NCBI RefSeq assembly: GCF_023554995.1
Contig: NZ_JAMJPK010000002.1
Location: forward strand, 124,001 to 188,000
DNA from: Halomonas gemina
GTDB taxonomy: Bacteria > Pseudomonadota > Gammaproteobacteria > Pseudomonadales > Halomonadaceae
Direction of reading: 5' to 3'
DNA: 64,000 bases
Below, piece after piece: positions 47,897-58,000 of this stretch (positions are counted from its first letter, which is position 1; each line of letters opens with the position of its first letter). The notes beneath the pieces were generated by a model, which ran no database searches, was not told where the DNA came from, and saw only the letters and a list, made by a program, of their open reading frames with translations. Both the position numbers and the translations under genes were made by a program.

Positions 47897-48541
47897 TTGA
47901 GCCTGCGTCTGCAAGCCCGAAAGCTGGCCTGTGAGCGGGACGATCGCTGGCTGTTCCGGGACCTTGACCTGGACATCCACGCCGGCGAGATCGTGCGAGT
48001 GGAAGGCCCCAACGGCAGCGGCAAGACCACCCTGCTGAAGATCCTTTCCGGGCAGCTGGCCGACTTCCAGGGCGAGCTCTACTGGAACAACCATCCCATG
48101 CGGCGCACGCGCCAGGACTTCCTGGCCAACCTGCTCTACCTGGGTCATGCGCCGGGGGTCAAGGCGGCACTGACGCCGCTGGAGAACCTGGCCTGGTACC
48201 AGGCCCTGGCGGGCGAGCCCGATGACGAGGCCGCGCGCTTCGCCGCCCTGGCGTCCGTGGGGCTCGCCGGCTTCGAGGACCTGCCCGCTGGCCAGCTCTC
48301 TGCCGGCCAGCAGCGCCGGGTGGCCCTGGCCCGGCTGGAGCTGATCCCGCGTCCGCTGTGGGTGCTTGACGAGCCCTTCACCGCCATCGACCGCGACGGC
48401 GTGGCGGCCCTCGAGGGTCGCCTGGCGGCCCATGCCCGGCGCGGCGGCTGCGTGCTGGTCACCACCCACCACGAGCTGGCCGACTCTCCGGTGTTGCGCC
48501 GCATCCGGCTGGGGCAGGGGGGGGACGATGCCGCACTCTGA
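47897..48541 (+). CDS. ccmA: Heme exporter ATP-binding protein CcmA
   Basis: 214-aa ABC ATPase of the CcmABCD module that releases heme-loaded CcmE. TTG start (MSLRLQARKLACERDD) behind GGGAG; Walker A GPNGSGKTT, signature LSAGQQRR, Walker B LWVLDEPF and switch His in TTHHEL. First gene of the complete System I cytochrome c maturation cluster. Its stop overlaps the N-terminal region of ccmB. Confidence 0.96.
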   Translation: MSLRLQARKLACERDDRWLFRDLDLDIHAGEIVRVEGPNGSGKTTLLKILSGQLADFQGELYWNNHPMRRTRQDFLANLLYLGHAPGVKAALTPLENLAWYQALAGEPDDEAARFAALASVGLAGFEDLPAGQLSAGQQRRVALARLELIPRPLWVLDEPFTAIDRDGVAALEGRLAAHARRGGCVLVTTHHELADSPVLRRIRLGQGGDDAAL

Positions 48542-48569
48542 GTCACGCCTGGGGCAGGAGCCGGCTGAC

Positions 48570-49271
48570 ATGCCGCTGTTCCGGGAACCCGAGGGCGGTG
48601 CCGGGGTCGCAATCCGAGCGACGCTGAAGCGTGACCTGGTGCTGATGATGCGCCGGCGCAGCGAGGTGCTCAATCCGCTGGTGTTCTTCGCCCTGGTGAT
48701 CACCCTGTTCCCGATCGGCATCTCGCCGGACCCGGAACTGCTGGCGACCATCGCCCCGGGCCTGCTGTGGGTGGCGGCGCTGCTCGCGGCGCTGCTCTCC
48801 CTGGACAGCCTGTTTCGCAGCGACTATGACGACGGCTCCCTGGAGCAGTTGCTGCTCTCACCCCAGCCGCTGCCGGCGCTGGCGCTGGCCAAGGTGGCGG
48901 TGCACTGGCTGCTCACCGGTCTGCCGCTGGCGCTGATGGCACCGCTGCTGGGCATCATGCTGTCGCTGCCGGCGGGCAGCTATGCGGTGCTGGCGCTGTC
49001 GCTGGCGCTGGGTAGCGCCAGCCTGAGCCTGATCGGGGCCATCGGAGCGGCGCTGACCGTGGGGCTCGCGCGGGGCGGCGTGCTGCTCTCGCTGCTGGTG
49101 CTGCCCCTCTACATACCGGTGCTGATCTTCGGCGCCGGGGCCGTGCAGGCGGCCATCCTCGGCGATGGCGTCTCCGCGCACCTGGCCATCCTGGGTGCGC
49201 TCCTGGCAGCGGCGCTGAGCCTCGCCCCCTGGGCGATCGCGGCGTCGCTGCGCATCAGTATCAACGGTTGA
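48570..49271 (+). CDS. ccmB: Heme exporter membrane protein CcmB
   Basis: 233-aa ABC permease with six transmembrane helices. [49 protein letters not shown] and [20 protein letters not shown] are family signatures; it ends ASLRISING. Start choice: ATG at 48570 has AGGAG at the right distance; an ATG at 48528 overlapping ccmA would add 14 residues. Confidence 0.93.
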   Translation: MPLFREPEGGAGVAIRATLKRDLVLMMRRRSEVLNPLVFFALVITLFPIGISPDPELLATIAPGLLWVAALLAALLSLDSLFRSDYDDGSLEQLLLSPQPLPALALAKVAVHWLLTGLPLALMAPLLGIMLSLPAGSYAVLALSLALGSASLSLIGAIGAALTVGLARGGVLLSLLVLPLYIPVLIFGAGAVQAAILGDGVSAHLAILGALLAAALSLAPWAIAASLRISING

Positions 49272-49285
49272 GGACGACAATCGGC

Positions 49286-50026
49286 ATGTGGGCCTTCATA
49301 CACAAGCTCGGCTCCCCCAAGTGGTTCTACGCCATCAGCGCGCGCCTGCAGCCCTGGTTCTGGGGGGCGGCGGCAGTGCTGATCCTGGTCGGCAGCGCCT
49401 GGGGGCTGGCCTTCGCCCCGGCGGACTACCAGCAGGGCAACAGCTTCCGCATCATCTACGTGCACGTGCCGGCGGCCTTCCTGGCCCAGTCGATCTTCGT
49501 CAGCATGGCGGTGGCCGGTGTCATCTTCATGGTCTGGAAGATCAAGATCGCCGACATGGCGGCGGCGATGATGGCTCCGCTGGGCGCCGCCATGACCTTC
49601 GTGGCACTGTTCTCCGGCGCGGTGTGGGGCGTGCCGACCTGGGGCACCTGGTGGATGTGGGACGCGCGCCTCACCTCGATGCTCATCCTGCTGTTCCTCT
49701 ATTTCGGCGTCATCGCCCTGCGTGGCGCCTTCGCCAGCCGCGACAGCGCCTCCCGGGCCGCCTCGGTGCTGGCCATGGTCGGCGTGATCAACATTCCCAT
49801 CATCAAGTACTCGGTGGACTGGTGGTACACCCTGCACCAGCCGGCCACCTTCAGCGTCACCTCGCGTCCGGCCATGCCGCTGGAGATGTGGGCGCCGCTG
49901 CTGATCATGGTGCTGGGCTTCTACTGCTTCTTCATCGCACTGACCCTGATGCGCACCCGCAGCGAGATCCTGCGCCGCGAAGCGAGCAAGCGCTGGGTGC
50001 GCGAGCTGGCCGGGGAGGTTAGCTGA
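49286..50026 (+). CDS. ccmC: Heme-binding membrane protein CcmC
   Basis: 246-aa protein of the heme-handling protein family that loads heme on CcmE. Six transmembrane helices, axial His in YVHVPAAF and HYSVDWW-type [12 protein letters not shown], and the WWD tryptophan-rich motif [13 protein letters not shown] facing the periplasm. Start [14 protein letters not shown] chosen over a TTG six codons earlier. Followed directly by ccmD (stop at 50026 overlaps). Confidence 0.96.
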   Translation: MWAFIHKLGSPKWFYAISARLQPWFWGAAAVLILVGSAWGLAFAPADYQQGNSFRIIYVHVPAAFLAQSIFVSMAVAGVIFMVWKIKIADMAAAMMAPLGAAMTFVALFSGAVWGVPTWGTWWMWDARLTSMLILLFLYFGVIALRGAFASRDSASRAASVLAMVGVINIPIIKYSVDWWYTLHQPATFSVTSRPAMPLEMWAPLLIMVLGFYCFFIALTLMRTRSEILRREASKRWVRELAGEVS

Positions 50027-50262
50027 TGGCATTCGATTCCCTGTCGGCCTTCCTGGCCATGGGCGGCCATGGCGTCTACGTCTGGGCGGCCTGGGGCGTC
50101 ACCGGGCTGCTGCTGGCAGGGGTGGTGCTGCATGCCCGCGCCGAGCGGCGAGCGCTGCTGCGCGACCTGCGGCGCCGGGCGCGCCGCGCGCAGCACCATG
50201 GCGCATCGGGCACCGCCGCGACACCGGTTTCACATCAAGAGGGCCATGCCCGTGAGAGCTAA
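50026..50262 (+). CDS. ccmD: Heme exporter protein CcmD
   Basis: 78-aa single-span membrane protein that stabilises CcmC-CcmE. FLAMGGHGVYVWAAWGVT contains the family GGHG-YVW motif at the start of the helix, followed by a very basic tail (RRALLRDLRRRARRAQ). The frame overlaps ccmC by one base and ccmE by 17 bases. Confidence 0.92.
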   Translation: MAFDSLSAFLAMGGHGVYVWAAWGVTGLLLAGVVLHARAERRALLRDLRRRARRAQHHGASGTAATPVSHQEGHARES

Positions 50263-50767
50263 ACGCAAGCAGAAGCTGTTCGTGATCCTGGGGCTGGTCT
50301 CCCTGACGGCCATCGCCGTGGGCCTGACCCTCTACGCCCTGCGCAGCAACATCAACCTCTTCTTCAGTCCGGTGCAGATCGCCGCCGGGGATGCCCCCCT
50401 GGAGCGGCAGATCCGGGCCGGCGGCATGGTCAAGGAGGGCACGGTGGATCGCGACAAGGAGAGCCTCGAGGTGAGCTTCACCGTTACCGACTATGTCGAC
50501 GACCTCGAGGTGCGTTACAGCGGCATCCTGCCCGACCTGTTCCGCGAGGGGCAGGGCGTGGTGGTGGTTGGCGAGCTCCAGCAGGAGGGCTGGCTACGGG
50601 CCGATCAGGTGCTGGCGCGTCACGACGAGAACTACATGCCCCCCGAGGTGGCCCAGGCACTGGAGGAGGCCGGCTACGCGCCGGAGGACTACCAGGCCAA
50701 GGCCGCCGAGGTGGGCAAGCGGATGGAAGCCCAGGCGGACGACGGCGGCGACGGCCGGACCAATTGA
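50246..50767 (+). CDS. ccmE: Heme chaperone CcmE
   Basis: 173-aa periplasmic heme chaperone anchored by one helix (FVILGLVSLTAIAVGLTLYAL, about 10-30). The OB-fold domain starts FFSPVQIAAGDAPLERQIRAGG and ends with the covalent heme site VLARHDENYMPPEV, with His about 128 and Tyr about 132. Start MPVRAKRKQKLF; a longer frame upstream lies in ccmD. C-terminal tail acidic. Confidence 0.96.
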   Translation: MPVRAKRKQKLFVILGLVSLTAIAVGLTLYALRSNINLFFSPVQIAAGDAPLERQIRAGGMVKEGTVDRDKESLEVSFTVTDYVDDLEVRYSGILPDLFREGQGVVVVGELQQEGWLRADQVLARHDENYMPPEVAQALEEAGYAPEDYQAKAAEVGKRMEAQADDGGDGRTN

Positions 50768-50778
50768 ACGGAGTGCCA

Positions 50779-52779
50779 ATGCAGACCCTGATGATCCCTG
50801 AAATCGGCCACTACGCCCTGATCATTGCCCTGCTGATGGCGCTGGTCCAGGGGGTGATGCCGCTCGCCGGGGCGGCCACGCGTCGCCCGCTGTGGATGGC
50901 CTACGCGCGTCCCATGGCCACCGGCCAGTTCCTCTTCCTGGCCATTGCCTACGCCTGCCTGACCGCCAGCTACCTGCTCGACGACTTTAGCGTGGCCAAC
51001 GTGGCCAACAACTCCAACTCGATGCTGCCCTGGTACTACAAGGCCAGCGCCGTGTGGGGCAACCACGAGGGCTCGGTGCTGCTGTGGAGCCTGATCCTGG
51101 CCGCCTGGAGCTTCGCGGTGAGCCGCTTCTCGCGGGAGCTTCCCCGCGACATGCTGGCCCGGGTGATGGGCGTGATGGGGCTGGTCAGCGTCGGCTTCCT
51201 GGCCTTCGTGCTGATCACCTCCAACCCCTTCGAACGGCTGCTGCCCAACGTCCCCCAGGATGGGGCCGACCTCAATCCGCTGCTGCAGGACTTCGGCCTG
51301 ATCGTCCACCCGCCGATGCTCTACATGGGCTACGTGGGCTTCTCGGTGGTCTTTGCCTTCGCCATCGCCGCCCTGCTGGGGGGGCGCCTGGATGCGGCCT
51401 GGACCCGCTGGGCGCGTCCCTGGACCAACATCGCCTGGGCCTTTCTCACCGTGGGCATCGCCCTGGGCAGCTGGTGGGCCTACTACGAGCTGGGCTGGGG
51501 CGGCTGGTGGTTCTGGGACCCGGTCGAGAACGCCTCGCTGCTGCCCTGGCTGGCCGGCACGGCGCTGATCCACTCCCTGGCGGTGACCGAGAAGCGGGGG
51601 TCCTTCAAGAGCTGGACGGTGCTGCTGGCGATCATGACCTTCTCGCTGTCGCTGATGGGCACCTTCCTGGTGCGCTCGGGGGTACTCACCTCGGTGCATG
51701 CCTTCGCCAACGACCCCTCCCGCGGGCTCTTCATCCTGGTGCTGCTGGGCATCACCGTGGGGCTCTCGCTGCTGCTGTTCGCGCTGCGCGCCCCGCGCGT
51801 CAGCCACCAGGTGGGCTTCAGCTGGCTCTCCCGTGACGCCCTGCTGTTGATCAACAACATCCTGCTGGTGATCATGACCGTCACGGTGCTGCTCGGCACG
51901 GTCTACCCGCTGCTGCTTGACGCCCTGAACCTGGGCAAGATCAGCGTGGGCCCGCCCTACTTCAATGCGCTCTTCGTGCCGCTGACGGTGGTGCTCTGCC
52001 TGTTCATGGGGCTGGGCCCCCTGGCACGCTGGAAGCATACCCCGGCCCGCGACCTCTTCCGGCGCAGCTGGCTCGCCGGCCTGGCGGCCCTGGTGATCGG
52101 CGCGGTCGCGCCGCTGCTCTATCGCGGCGAGTGGAACCTCAAGGTGAGCCTGGGGGTGGCGGTCGCCCTGTGGATCGTGCTGCCCATGGCCCGCGACCTC
52201 TGGGCCAAGTCCCGCCACTCCGCCGGCCGTTTGGCCGGCCTCAGGCGCCTCTCCCTGGCCTACTGGGGGATGATCCTCGGCCACCTGGGTATCGCGGTGA
52301 CCATCATCGGCGTCACCGTGGTCTCCAACTACGCCATCGAGCGCAACGTGCGCATGGGCGTGGGCGACAGCGTCGCGGTGGCCGGCTACACCTTCACCAT
52401 GACCGAGCTCGCCAACCGTCGCGGGCCGAACTACCTGGCGGACGCCGCCGAGATCGAGGTGCGCCGCGGTGACAGCCGGCGCAGCTTCACCATGACCCCC
52501 GAGAAGCGCCTCTACATCGCCCGCGGCATGCCGATGACCCAGGTCGCGCTGCGCCCGGGGCTGTTCCGTGACCTCTACGTGGCCATGGGCGAGGACCTGG
52601 AGGACGGCAGCTGGGCGATGCGCATCCAGTACAAGCCCTTCGTGCGCTGGCTGTGGCTCGGGGCGCTGCTGATGGCCGCCGGCGGCGTGCTGGCCGTGGC
52701 GGACCGGCGCTACCGGCGCACCGTGACGGCCCGCGACCCGGAGCGTGCCATGGCCCCGCCCCGGGAGGCCACCACATGA
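50779..52779 (+). CDS. ccmF: Cytochrome c heme lyase CcmF
   Basis: 666-aa polytopic protein that, with CcmH/I, attaches heme to apocytochrome CXXCH. WWD motif GWGGWWFWDPVENASLLPW, heme-ligand His in SVWGNHEGSVLLW and QDFGLIVHPPMLYMGY, and a C-terminal periplasmic domain (FTMTELANRRGPNYLADAAE). Start ATG at 50779 with GGAG; a TTG at 50764 overlapping the ccmE stop is an alternative. Stop overlaps ccmG (ATGA). Confidence 0.96.
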   Translation: MQTLMIPEIGHYALIIALLMALVQGVMPLAGAATRRPLWMAYARPMATGQFLFLAIAYACLTASYLLDDFSVANVANNSNSMLPWYYKASAVWGNHEGSVLLWSLILAAWSFAVSRFSRELPRDMLARVMGVMGLVSVGFLAFVLITSNPFERLLPNVPQDGADLNPLLQDFGLIVHPPMLYMGYVGFSVVFAFAIAALLGGRLDAAWTRWARPWTNIAWAFLTVGIALGSWWAYYELGWGGWWFWDPVENASLLPWLAGTALIHSLAVTEKRGSFKSWTVLLAIMTFSLSLMGTFLVRSGVLTSVHAFANDPSRGLFILVLLGITVGLSLLLFALRAPRVSHQVGFSWLSRDALLLINNILLVIMTVTVLLGTVYPLLLDALNLGKISVGPPYFNALFVPLTVVLCLFMGLGPLARWKHTPARDLFRRSWLAGLAALVIGAVAPLLYRGEWNLKVSLGVAVALWIVLPMARDLWAKSRHSAGRLAGLRRLSLAYWGMILGHLGIAVTIIGVTVVSNYAIERNVRMGVGDSVAVAGYTFTMTELANRRGPNYLADAAEIEVRRGDSRRSFTMTPEKRLYIARGMPMTQVALRPGLFRDLYVAMGEDLEDGSWAMRIQYKPFVRWLWLGALLMAAGGVLAVADRRYRRTVTARDPERAMAPPREATT

Positions 52780-53303
52780 AGCGTCGCCTGCTGCTGCTGC
52801 TGCCGCTGGTCGGCTTCCTGGTGCTCGGTGCCTTCCTCTACATGGGGCTGTCGATCAACCCCTTCGATCGCGATTCGGCGCTGATGGCCCGCGAGTTCCC
52901 GGCCTTCGAGCTCACCACCCTCGAGGATCCCGAGCGGGTGGTGGACGCCTCGCTGCTCGAGGGCGAGGTCACCCTGGTCAACGTCTGGGGCGAGTGGTGC
53001 CCGACCTGCAAGCAGGAGATGCCGCAGCTGCTCGACCTCGCCGAGCGTGGCGTGCGTCTGGTGGGGGTCGACTACAAGGACACTCGCGAGAAGGGGCGCG
53101 AGTTCCTCGCCGAGTTCGGCAACCCCTTCGAGGTCAACATCTTCGACCCGGAGGGCAGCCTGGGCTTCGACCTGGGTGTCTACGGTGCCCCGGAGACCTT
53201 CCTGGTCGACCGCGAGGGCATCATCCGCTATCACCATACCGGCTATATCCGGCCGGAGGACGTGCGCGAGACGATACTGCCGGAGGTGGAAAGATGGCGT
53301 TGA
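52776..53303 (+). CDS. ccmG: Thiol:disulfide interchange protein CcmG/DsbE
   Basis: 175-aa membrane-anchored periplasmic thioredoxin that reduces apocytochrome c or CcmH. N-terminal anchor (LLLLLPLVGFLVLGAFLYM), active site WGEWCPTCKQEMPQL (Cys near 77 and 80), GVDYKDTREKG and the cis-Pro loop GAPETFLVDREG. ATG overlaps the ccmF stop; its 3' end overlaps ccmH by ten bases. Confidence 0.95.
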   Translation: MKRRLLLLLPLVGFLVLGAFLYMGLSINPFDRDSALMAREFPAFELTTLEDPERVVDASLLEGEVTLVNVWGEWCPTCKQEMPQLLDLAERGVRLVGVDYKDTREKGREFLAEFGNPFEVNIFDPEGSLGFDLGVYGAPETFLVDREGIIRYHHTGYIRPEDVRETILPEVERWR

Positions 53304-53761
53304 TCACCCGACTGCTGCTGTGTCTCCTGTTATGGCTGCCCGCCCTGGGCCAGGCGGCGGTGGAGGTGCGCGAGTTCGATGACCCGGTCACCGAGCAGCG
53401 CTACCGAGACCTCACCGCGACCCTGCGCTGCCCCAAGTGCGAGAACCAGGCCATCGGTGACTCCGATTCGCCCATCGCCGGCGACATGCGCGAACGGGTC
53501 TATCTCCAGCTCCAGGATGGCCGCTCCGACAAGGAGATCCTCGACTTCATGGTCAACCGCTTCGGTGACTATGTGCTCTACAATCCGCGCCTCGAGGGGC
53601 GCACCCTGCTGCTGTGGGGGCTCCCCGCGGGCCTGGTGCTGCTGGGCGCCGTGGTGGTGGTGTTCATGGTTCGCGTCCGTCGGCGCACCTCGGCCCGCGA
53701 CCTGAGCGCCGAGGAGCGTGCGCGCCTGGATGCCCTGATCAAACGCGAGAGGACCGAATGA
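53294..53761 (+). CDS. ccmH: Cytochrome c maturation protein CcmH
   Basis: 155-aa reductase with signal sequence (LLLCLLLWLPALGQAA), LRCPKCENQAIGDSDSPIA (LRCxxCQ-like motif, two redox cysteines), GDMRERVYLQLQDGRSDKEILDFMVNRFG and one C-terminal transmembrane helix. It presents reduced apocytochrome to CcmF. The frame overlaps ccmG by ten bases and ccmI by four. Confidence 0.95.
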   Translation: MALITRLLLCLLLWLPALGQAAVEVREFDDPVTEQRYRDLTATLRCPKCENQAIGDSDSPIAGDMRERVYLQLQDGRSDKEILDFMVNRFGDYVLYNPRLEGRTLLLWGLPAGLVLLGAVVVVFMVRVRRRTSARDLSAEERARLDALIKRERTE

Positions 53762-55002
53762 CCCTGCTATGGATCGCCCTTGCCGTCCTGCTGCTGCCGG
53801 CCCTGTGGCTGCTGGTGGCCCCCCTGCGGCGTGCCGCCGCCGTGAGCGCCGCCCAGCGCGACTATGAAGCCAACGACCGCACGACCGACCAGAACCTCGC
53901 CATCTACCGCCGCCGACTGGCCTCGCTGGAGGCGGCCCGCGAGCGGGGCGACATCGACGCGGAACGCTTCGAGGAGGATCGCCTCGAGCTCGAGCGCAGC
54001 CTGCTCGAGGATACCGAGCACCTGGAGCGCGCGCCGCTGAAGCCGGCCGCGTCCGGCAAGCTGGCAGTGCCGGTCGTGATGGTGGCCGTGGTGCTGGCCA
54101 GTCTCGCCTGGTACCTCCAGGAGGGGGCGGAGGGCGACCTCACCCTCTACACGGTCCAGCAGCAGGTGATGAACGACCCCGAGGCCTCGCTGCCGATGCT
54201 GGTCGAGCGGCTCGAGGGGCAGGCCGCCCGCCAGCCCGACAACCCCAACGTCTGGCGGGCGCTGTTCCCGCTCTACCGTGACAGTGGGCGCATCGCCGAG
54301 GCCACCCGCGCCCTGGAGCGGCTGATCGAGCTCGAGGGACGCCAGCCCTGGCTGCTGGCCGAGCTGGCCCAGATCCGCTATTTCGCCGCCGGTCGCGAGA
54401 TGACCGACGAGGTCCAGACGCTGGTCGACGAGGTGCTGGCGATCGACCCCGCTCAGCCCACGGTGCTCGGCATGCTCGGCATCGATGCCTTCGAGAACGG
54501 CGACTTCGAGACCGCCATCGACCGTTGGCGCCGGGCCATCGCCGGCATGGACGACCCCGACACTGCCGACGCCCTGCGCCAGGGCATCCGCGTCGCCCAG
54601 CAGCGCCTGGGGATCGCCCCGGACGAGGCCGAACAGGCCGTCGCCGAGGGGCCCGGCATCGCCGTCCGGGTTCGCCTGGCGGAGGAGCTTGCCGGCCGGC
54701 TCGACGACGGCGCCACCGTCTTCGTGGTGGCCCGCGACCTCGAGGGGGAGTTGCCGCCGCTGGCCGTGGCCCGGGCCCGGCTGGACGAGCTGCCGCTGAC
54801 CGTGGTGCTCGACGACTCGCGCTCCATGTCTCCCCAGGCACGGCTCTCCCAGGTCGACGAGGCACGGCTGATGGTCCGCGTCTCCGAGAGCGGCCAGGCC
54901 ACGCCCCAGCCCGGCGACCTGCTTGGTACCCTCGAGGGGGCGACGGTGGGCGATACCGAGGGTGAGCCCGTCGAGGTGGTGATCGACCGGGTCGTCGAGT
55001 AA
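53758..55002 (+). CDS. ccmI: Cytochrome c maturation protein CcmI
   Basis: 414-aa apocytochrome chaperone. Two membrane helices (LLWIALAVLLLPALWLLVAP near 3-22 and VPVVMVAVVLASLAWYL near 103-119) flank a cytoplasmic loop; the periplasmic TPR region (about 150-290) binds the cytochrome C-terminus; a C-terminal domain (about 300-414) resembles the E. coli CcmH C-terminal region. A longer frame upstream lies in ccmH. It ends four bases before smc. Confidence 0.92.
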   Translation: MTLLWIALAVLLLPALWLLVAPLRRAAAVSAAQRDYEANDRTTDQNLAIYRRRLASLEAARERGDIDAERFEEDRLELERSLLEDTEHLERAPLKPAASGKLAVPVVMVAVVLASLAWYLQEGAEGDLTLYTVQQQVMNDPEASLPMLVERLEGQAARQPDNPNVWRALFPLYRDSGRIAEATRALERLIELEGRQPWLLAELAQIRYFAAGREMTDEVQTLVDEVLAIDPAQPTVLGMLGIDAFENGDFETAIDRWRRAIAGMDDPDTADALRQGIRVAQQRLGIAPDEAEQAVAEGPGIAVRVRLAEELAGRLDDGATVFVVARDLEGELPPLAVARARLDELPLTVVLDDSRSMSPQARLSQVDEARLMVRVSESGQATPQPGDLLGTLEGATVGDTEGEPVEVVIDRVVE

Positions 55003-55006
55003 GCCG

Positions 55007-58000
55007 ATGCGCCTGAAGTCGATCCGCCTGGTGGGGTTCAAGTCCTTCGTCGACCCGGTCACCGTGCCCTTCGACGGCAACATGACCGCCATCGTGGGCC
55101 CCAACGGCTGCGGCAAGTCCAACATCATCGACGCGGTGCGCTGGGTCATGGGCGAGTCGTCGGCCAAGACCCTGCGCGGCGAGTCGATGACCGACGTCAT
55201 CTTCAACGGCTCCACCGGCCGCAAGCCGGTGGGGCTGGCCTCCATCGAACTGCTCTTCGACAACCGTGACGGCGCCATGGGCGGCGTCTATGCCCAGTAC
55301 GCCGAGATCGCCGTCAAGCGCCAGGTCACTCGCGACGCCCAGTCCAGCTACTTCTTCAACGGCCAGAAGTGCCGTCGCCGCGACATCGCGGACCTGTTCC
55401 TGGGCACCGGCCTGGGCCCGCGCTCCTATGCCATCATCGGCCAGGGCATGATCTCACGGCTGATCGAGGCACGCCCCGAGGAGCTGCGCTCGACCCTCGA
55501 GGAGGCCGCCGGCATCTCCAAGTACAAGGAGCGGCGCCGCGAGACCGAGAACCGCATGCGGCGCACCCAGGAGAACCTGGAGCGCCTGGAGGACATCCGC
55601 GAGGAGCTCGACAAGCAGCTCGAGCGCCTCAAGCGCCAGGCCGAGGCGGCGCGTCGCTACCAGACCCTCAAGCAGGAGGAGCATCGCCTGAAGGGCGAGC
55701 TGGCGCTGCTGCGCGGCCGCGCCCTGCGCGCCAGCCAGACCGAGGAGGAGACTCGCGTCCGCGAGCTCGAGACCGCCGTGGAACGCGAGGTGCTGGGCAT
55801 GCGCCAGGCCGAGAGCCGCCTGGAAGAAGCCCGCGCCGAGCATGACCGCCTGGCTACCGAGCTCGACGGCCGGCAGTCGCGCTTCTTCGAGACCACCACC
55901 GCCATCGCCCGTCTGGAGCAGGACCTGGAGCACACCCGCGCCCGGGACCAGCAGCTGGCCCGCGACCTCGAGGCCGCCCGGAGCGAGCTCGCCGAGCTCG
56001 CCCGCCTCGGCGACGACGACAGTGAACGCCTGGCCCGCCTGGACGAGCGCCTCGAGACCCTGGGGCCGGAACAGGAGGAGGTGGCCGAGCAGCTCGCCGA
56101 GCTGGAGGCCGCCCTGGAGGAGGCCGAGCCCCGGGCCGAGGAGGCCGACGCCGCCTGGGAGAGCTTCGGCGAGCGCTGGCAGGAACAGAGCCGCGAGGCC
56201 GAACGCGCCCAGGACCGGCTGCGCGACCTGGAGAGTCGCCTCGAGCGACTGGCCGCCGACGAGCGCCGCCGTCGCCAGCAGCACGAGGAGCTGCCCGACA
56301 TCGCCGGGCTGGGCGAGCAGCGTCGCGAACTGGCCGAACGCCATGCCGAGCTCGAGGCACGCCTGGCCGCGCTCGAGGCGCGCCGCGGCGAGCACCAGGC
56401 CAGCCGCGACGGCGCCCGGGAACAGGTGCGGGTGGCCGAAGCGGCCCGCGAGGCCGACCGCCAGCGGCGCAGCACCCTGCAGGGCGAGCTGGCCTCGCTG
56501 GAGGCGCTGATCCAGGCGGCCCTGGCCGACCACGACGAGGCGCTCGATGCGCACCTGGCCGCGCATGGCCTGGCGCAGCAGCCTCGCCTCGGCGAGGCCC
56601 TCGAGGTCGAGCCCGGCTGGGAGGAGGCGGTCTCCTGGGTGCTGGCGCCCTGGCTGCGCGCGCGTCTGGTGTCGCTGCCCGGCGCCCGCGAGGCCCTGGC
56701 CTCGCCGCCGGACGCCGAACTCGGCCTGCTTGAGGCCGAGGCCTCGCCTGCCCCGGCCGACAGCCTGGCGGCCCGGGTGCGCGGCGCCGGGGCCGCCGGC
56801 CAGTGGCTGGCCGGGATCCGCTGCGTCGCGGACCGCGAGGCGGCCTGGGCGGCCCGCGAGGAGCTGGGGGCCGGCGAGAGCCTGATCACCCCCGATGGCC
56901 TCTGGCTGGGCACCGGCTGGGTGCGCCATCGTGGCGCTGGCAATGGCCCGGACGCCCTGCTGGTCAGCCGCCGCCGCGAGGCGGAGGTGAGCGAGACGCT
57001 GGCCGAGGTGGAAGCTCGCCTCGCCGACCAGGACCGCCACCTGGAGGAGGCCGCGGCGCGGGTCGAGCAGGCCGAGGCAGACCTGGAGCAGGCGCGACTC
57101 GAGGAGCGCGAGCTCGAACAGCAGCGTCAGCAGCTGGCCGTGCAGGAGAGCGGCCTGGCCAGTCGGCTCGAGCACCTGGAGGGGCGCGCCGCCGAACTCG
57201 CCGAGGAGCTCGAGGGCCTGGCCGAATCCCGCGAGGAGGCCCTGCTGGCCCTCGAGGAGTCACGCGAGCAGTGGCAGGCGGCGATGGCGCGGCTGGAGGA
57301 GGGCGCCGAGACCCGCGAGCGACTCGAGCGGGAAAGGCGCGAGGCCCGCGAGGCACTGGCCGCGCTGCGGGCACGCCAGCGGCCCCTGGCCGAGCAGGCC
57401 CAGCGCCTGGCCCTGGAGCAGGAGCGGACCGCCACCGAACGCAATGGGCTGGCCGAGCAGTTGGGGCGCGCCGGCGAGTCGCGGGAGCGCCTCGCGTTGC
57501 GGTGTGCCGAGCTCGAGGAGGCGCGCGAAGGGCTCCACGAACCCGACGAGGAGCGTCACGAGCGTCTCGACGAACTGCTGGAGCGTCGCGAGCGCGAGGA
57601 GCGGGTGCTCAACGAGACCCGTGCCCGCGCCGCCGAACTGGTCGAGCGGCTGCGCGAGGATGAGCAGGCCCGGCAGGGCCACGAGCGCAGCCTCGAGGGC
57701 ATTCGCGAGCGCCTCCAGGAGTCGCGCATGCAGGTCCAGGCCCTCTCCCTCAAGGCCGAGGCCCAGGACGAGCAGCTCGCCGAGCTGAACCACGACGCGG
57801 CGAGCCTGTCCGATTCCCTTGACCCCAACGCCACCGAGTCCGCCTGGCAGGCCCGGCTGGAGGAGGTCGGCGAGCGGGTCCGCCGGCTGGGGGCCATCAA
57901 CCTGGCGGCCATCGAGGAGTATGACCAGCAGGCCGAACGCCGCGACTACCTGGAGGCCCAGCATGCCGAGCTCTCCGAGGCGCTGGAGACCCTGGATCGG

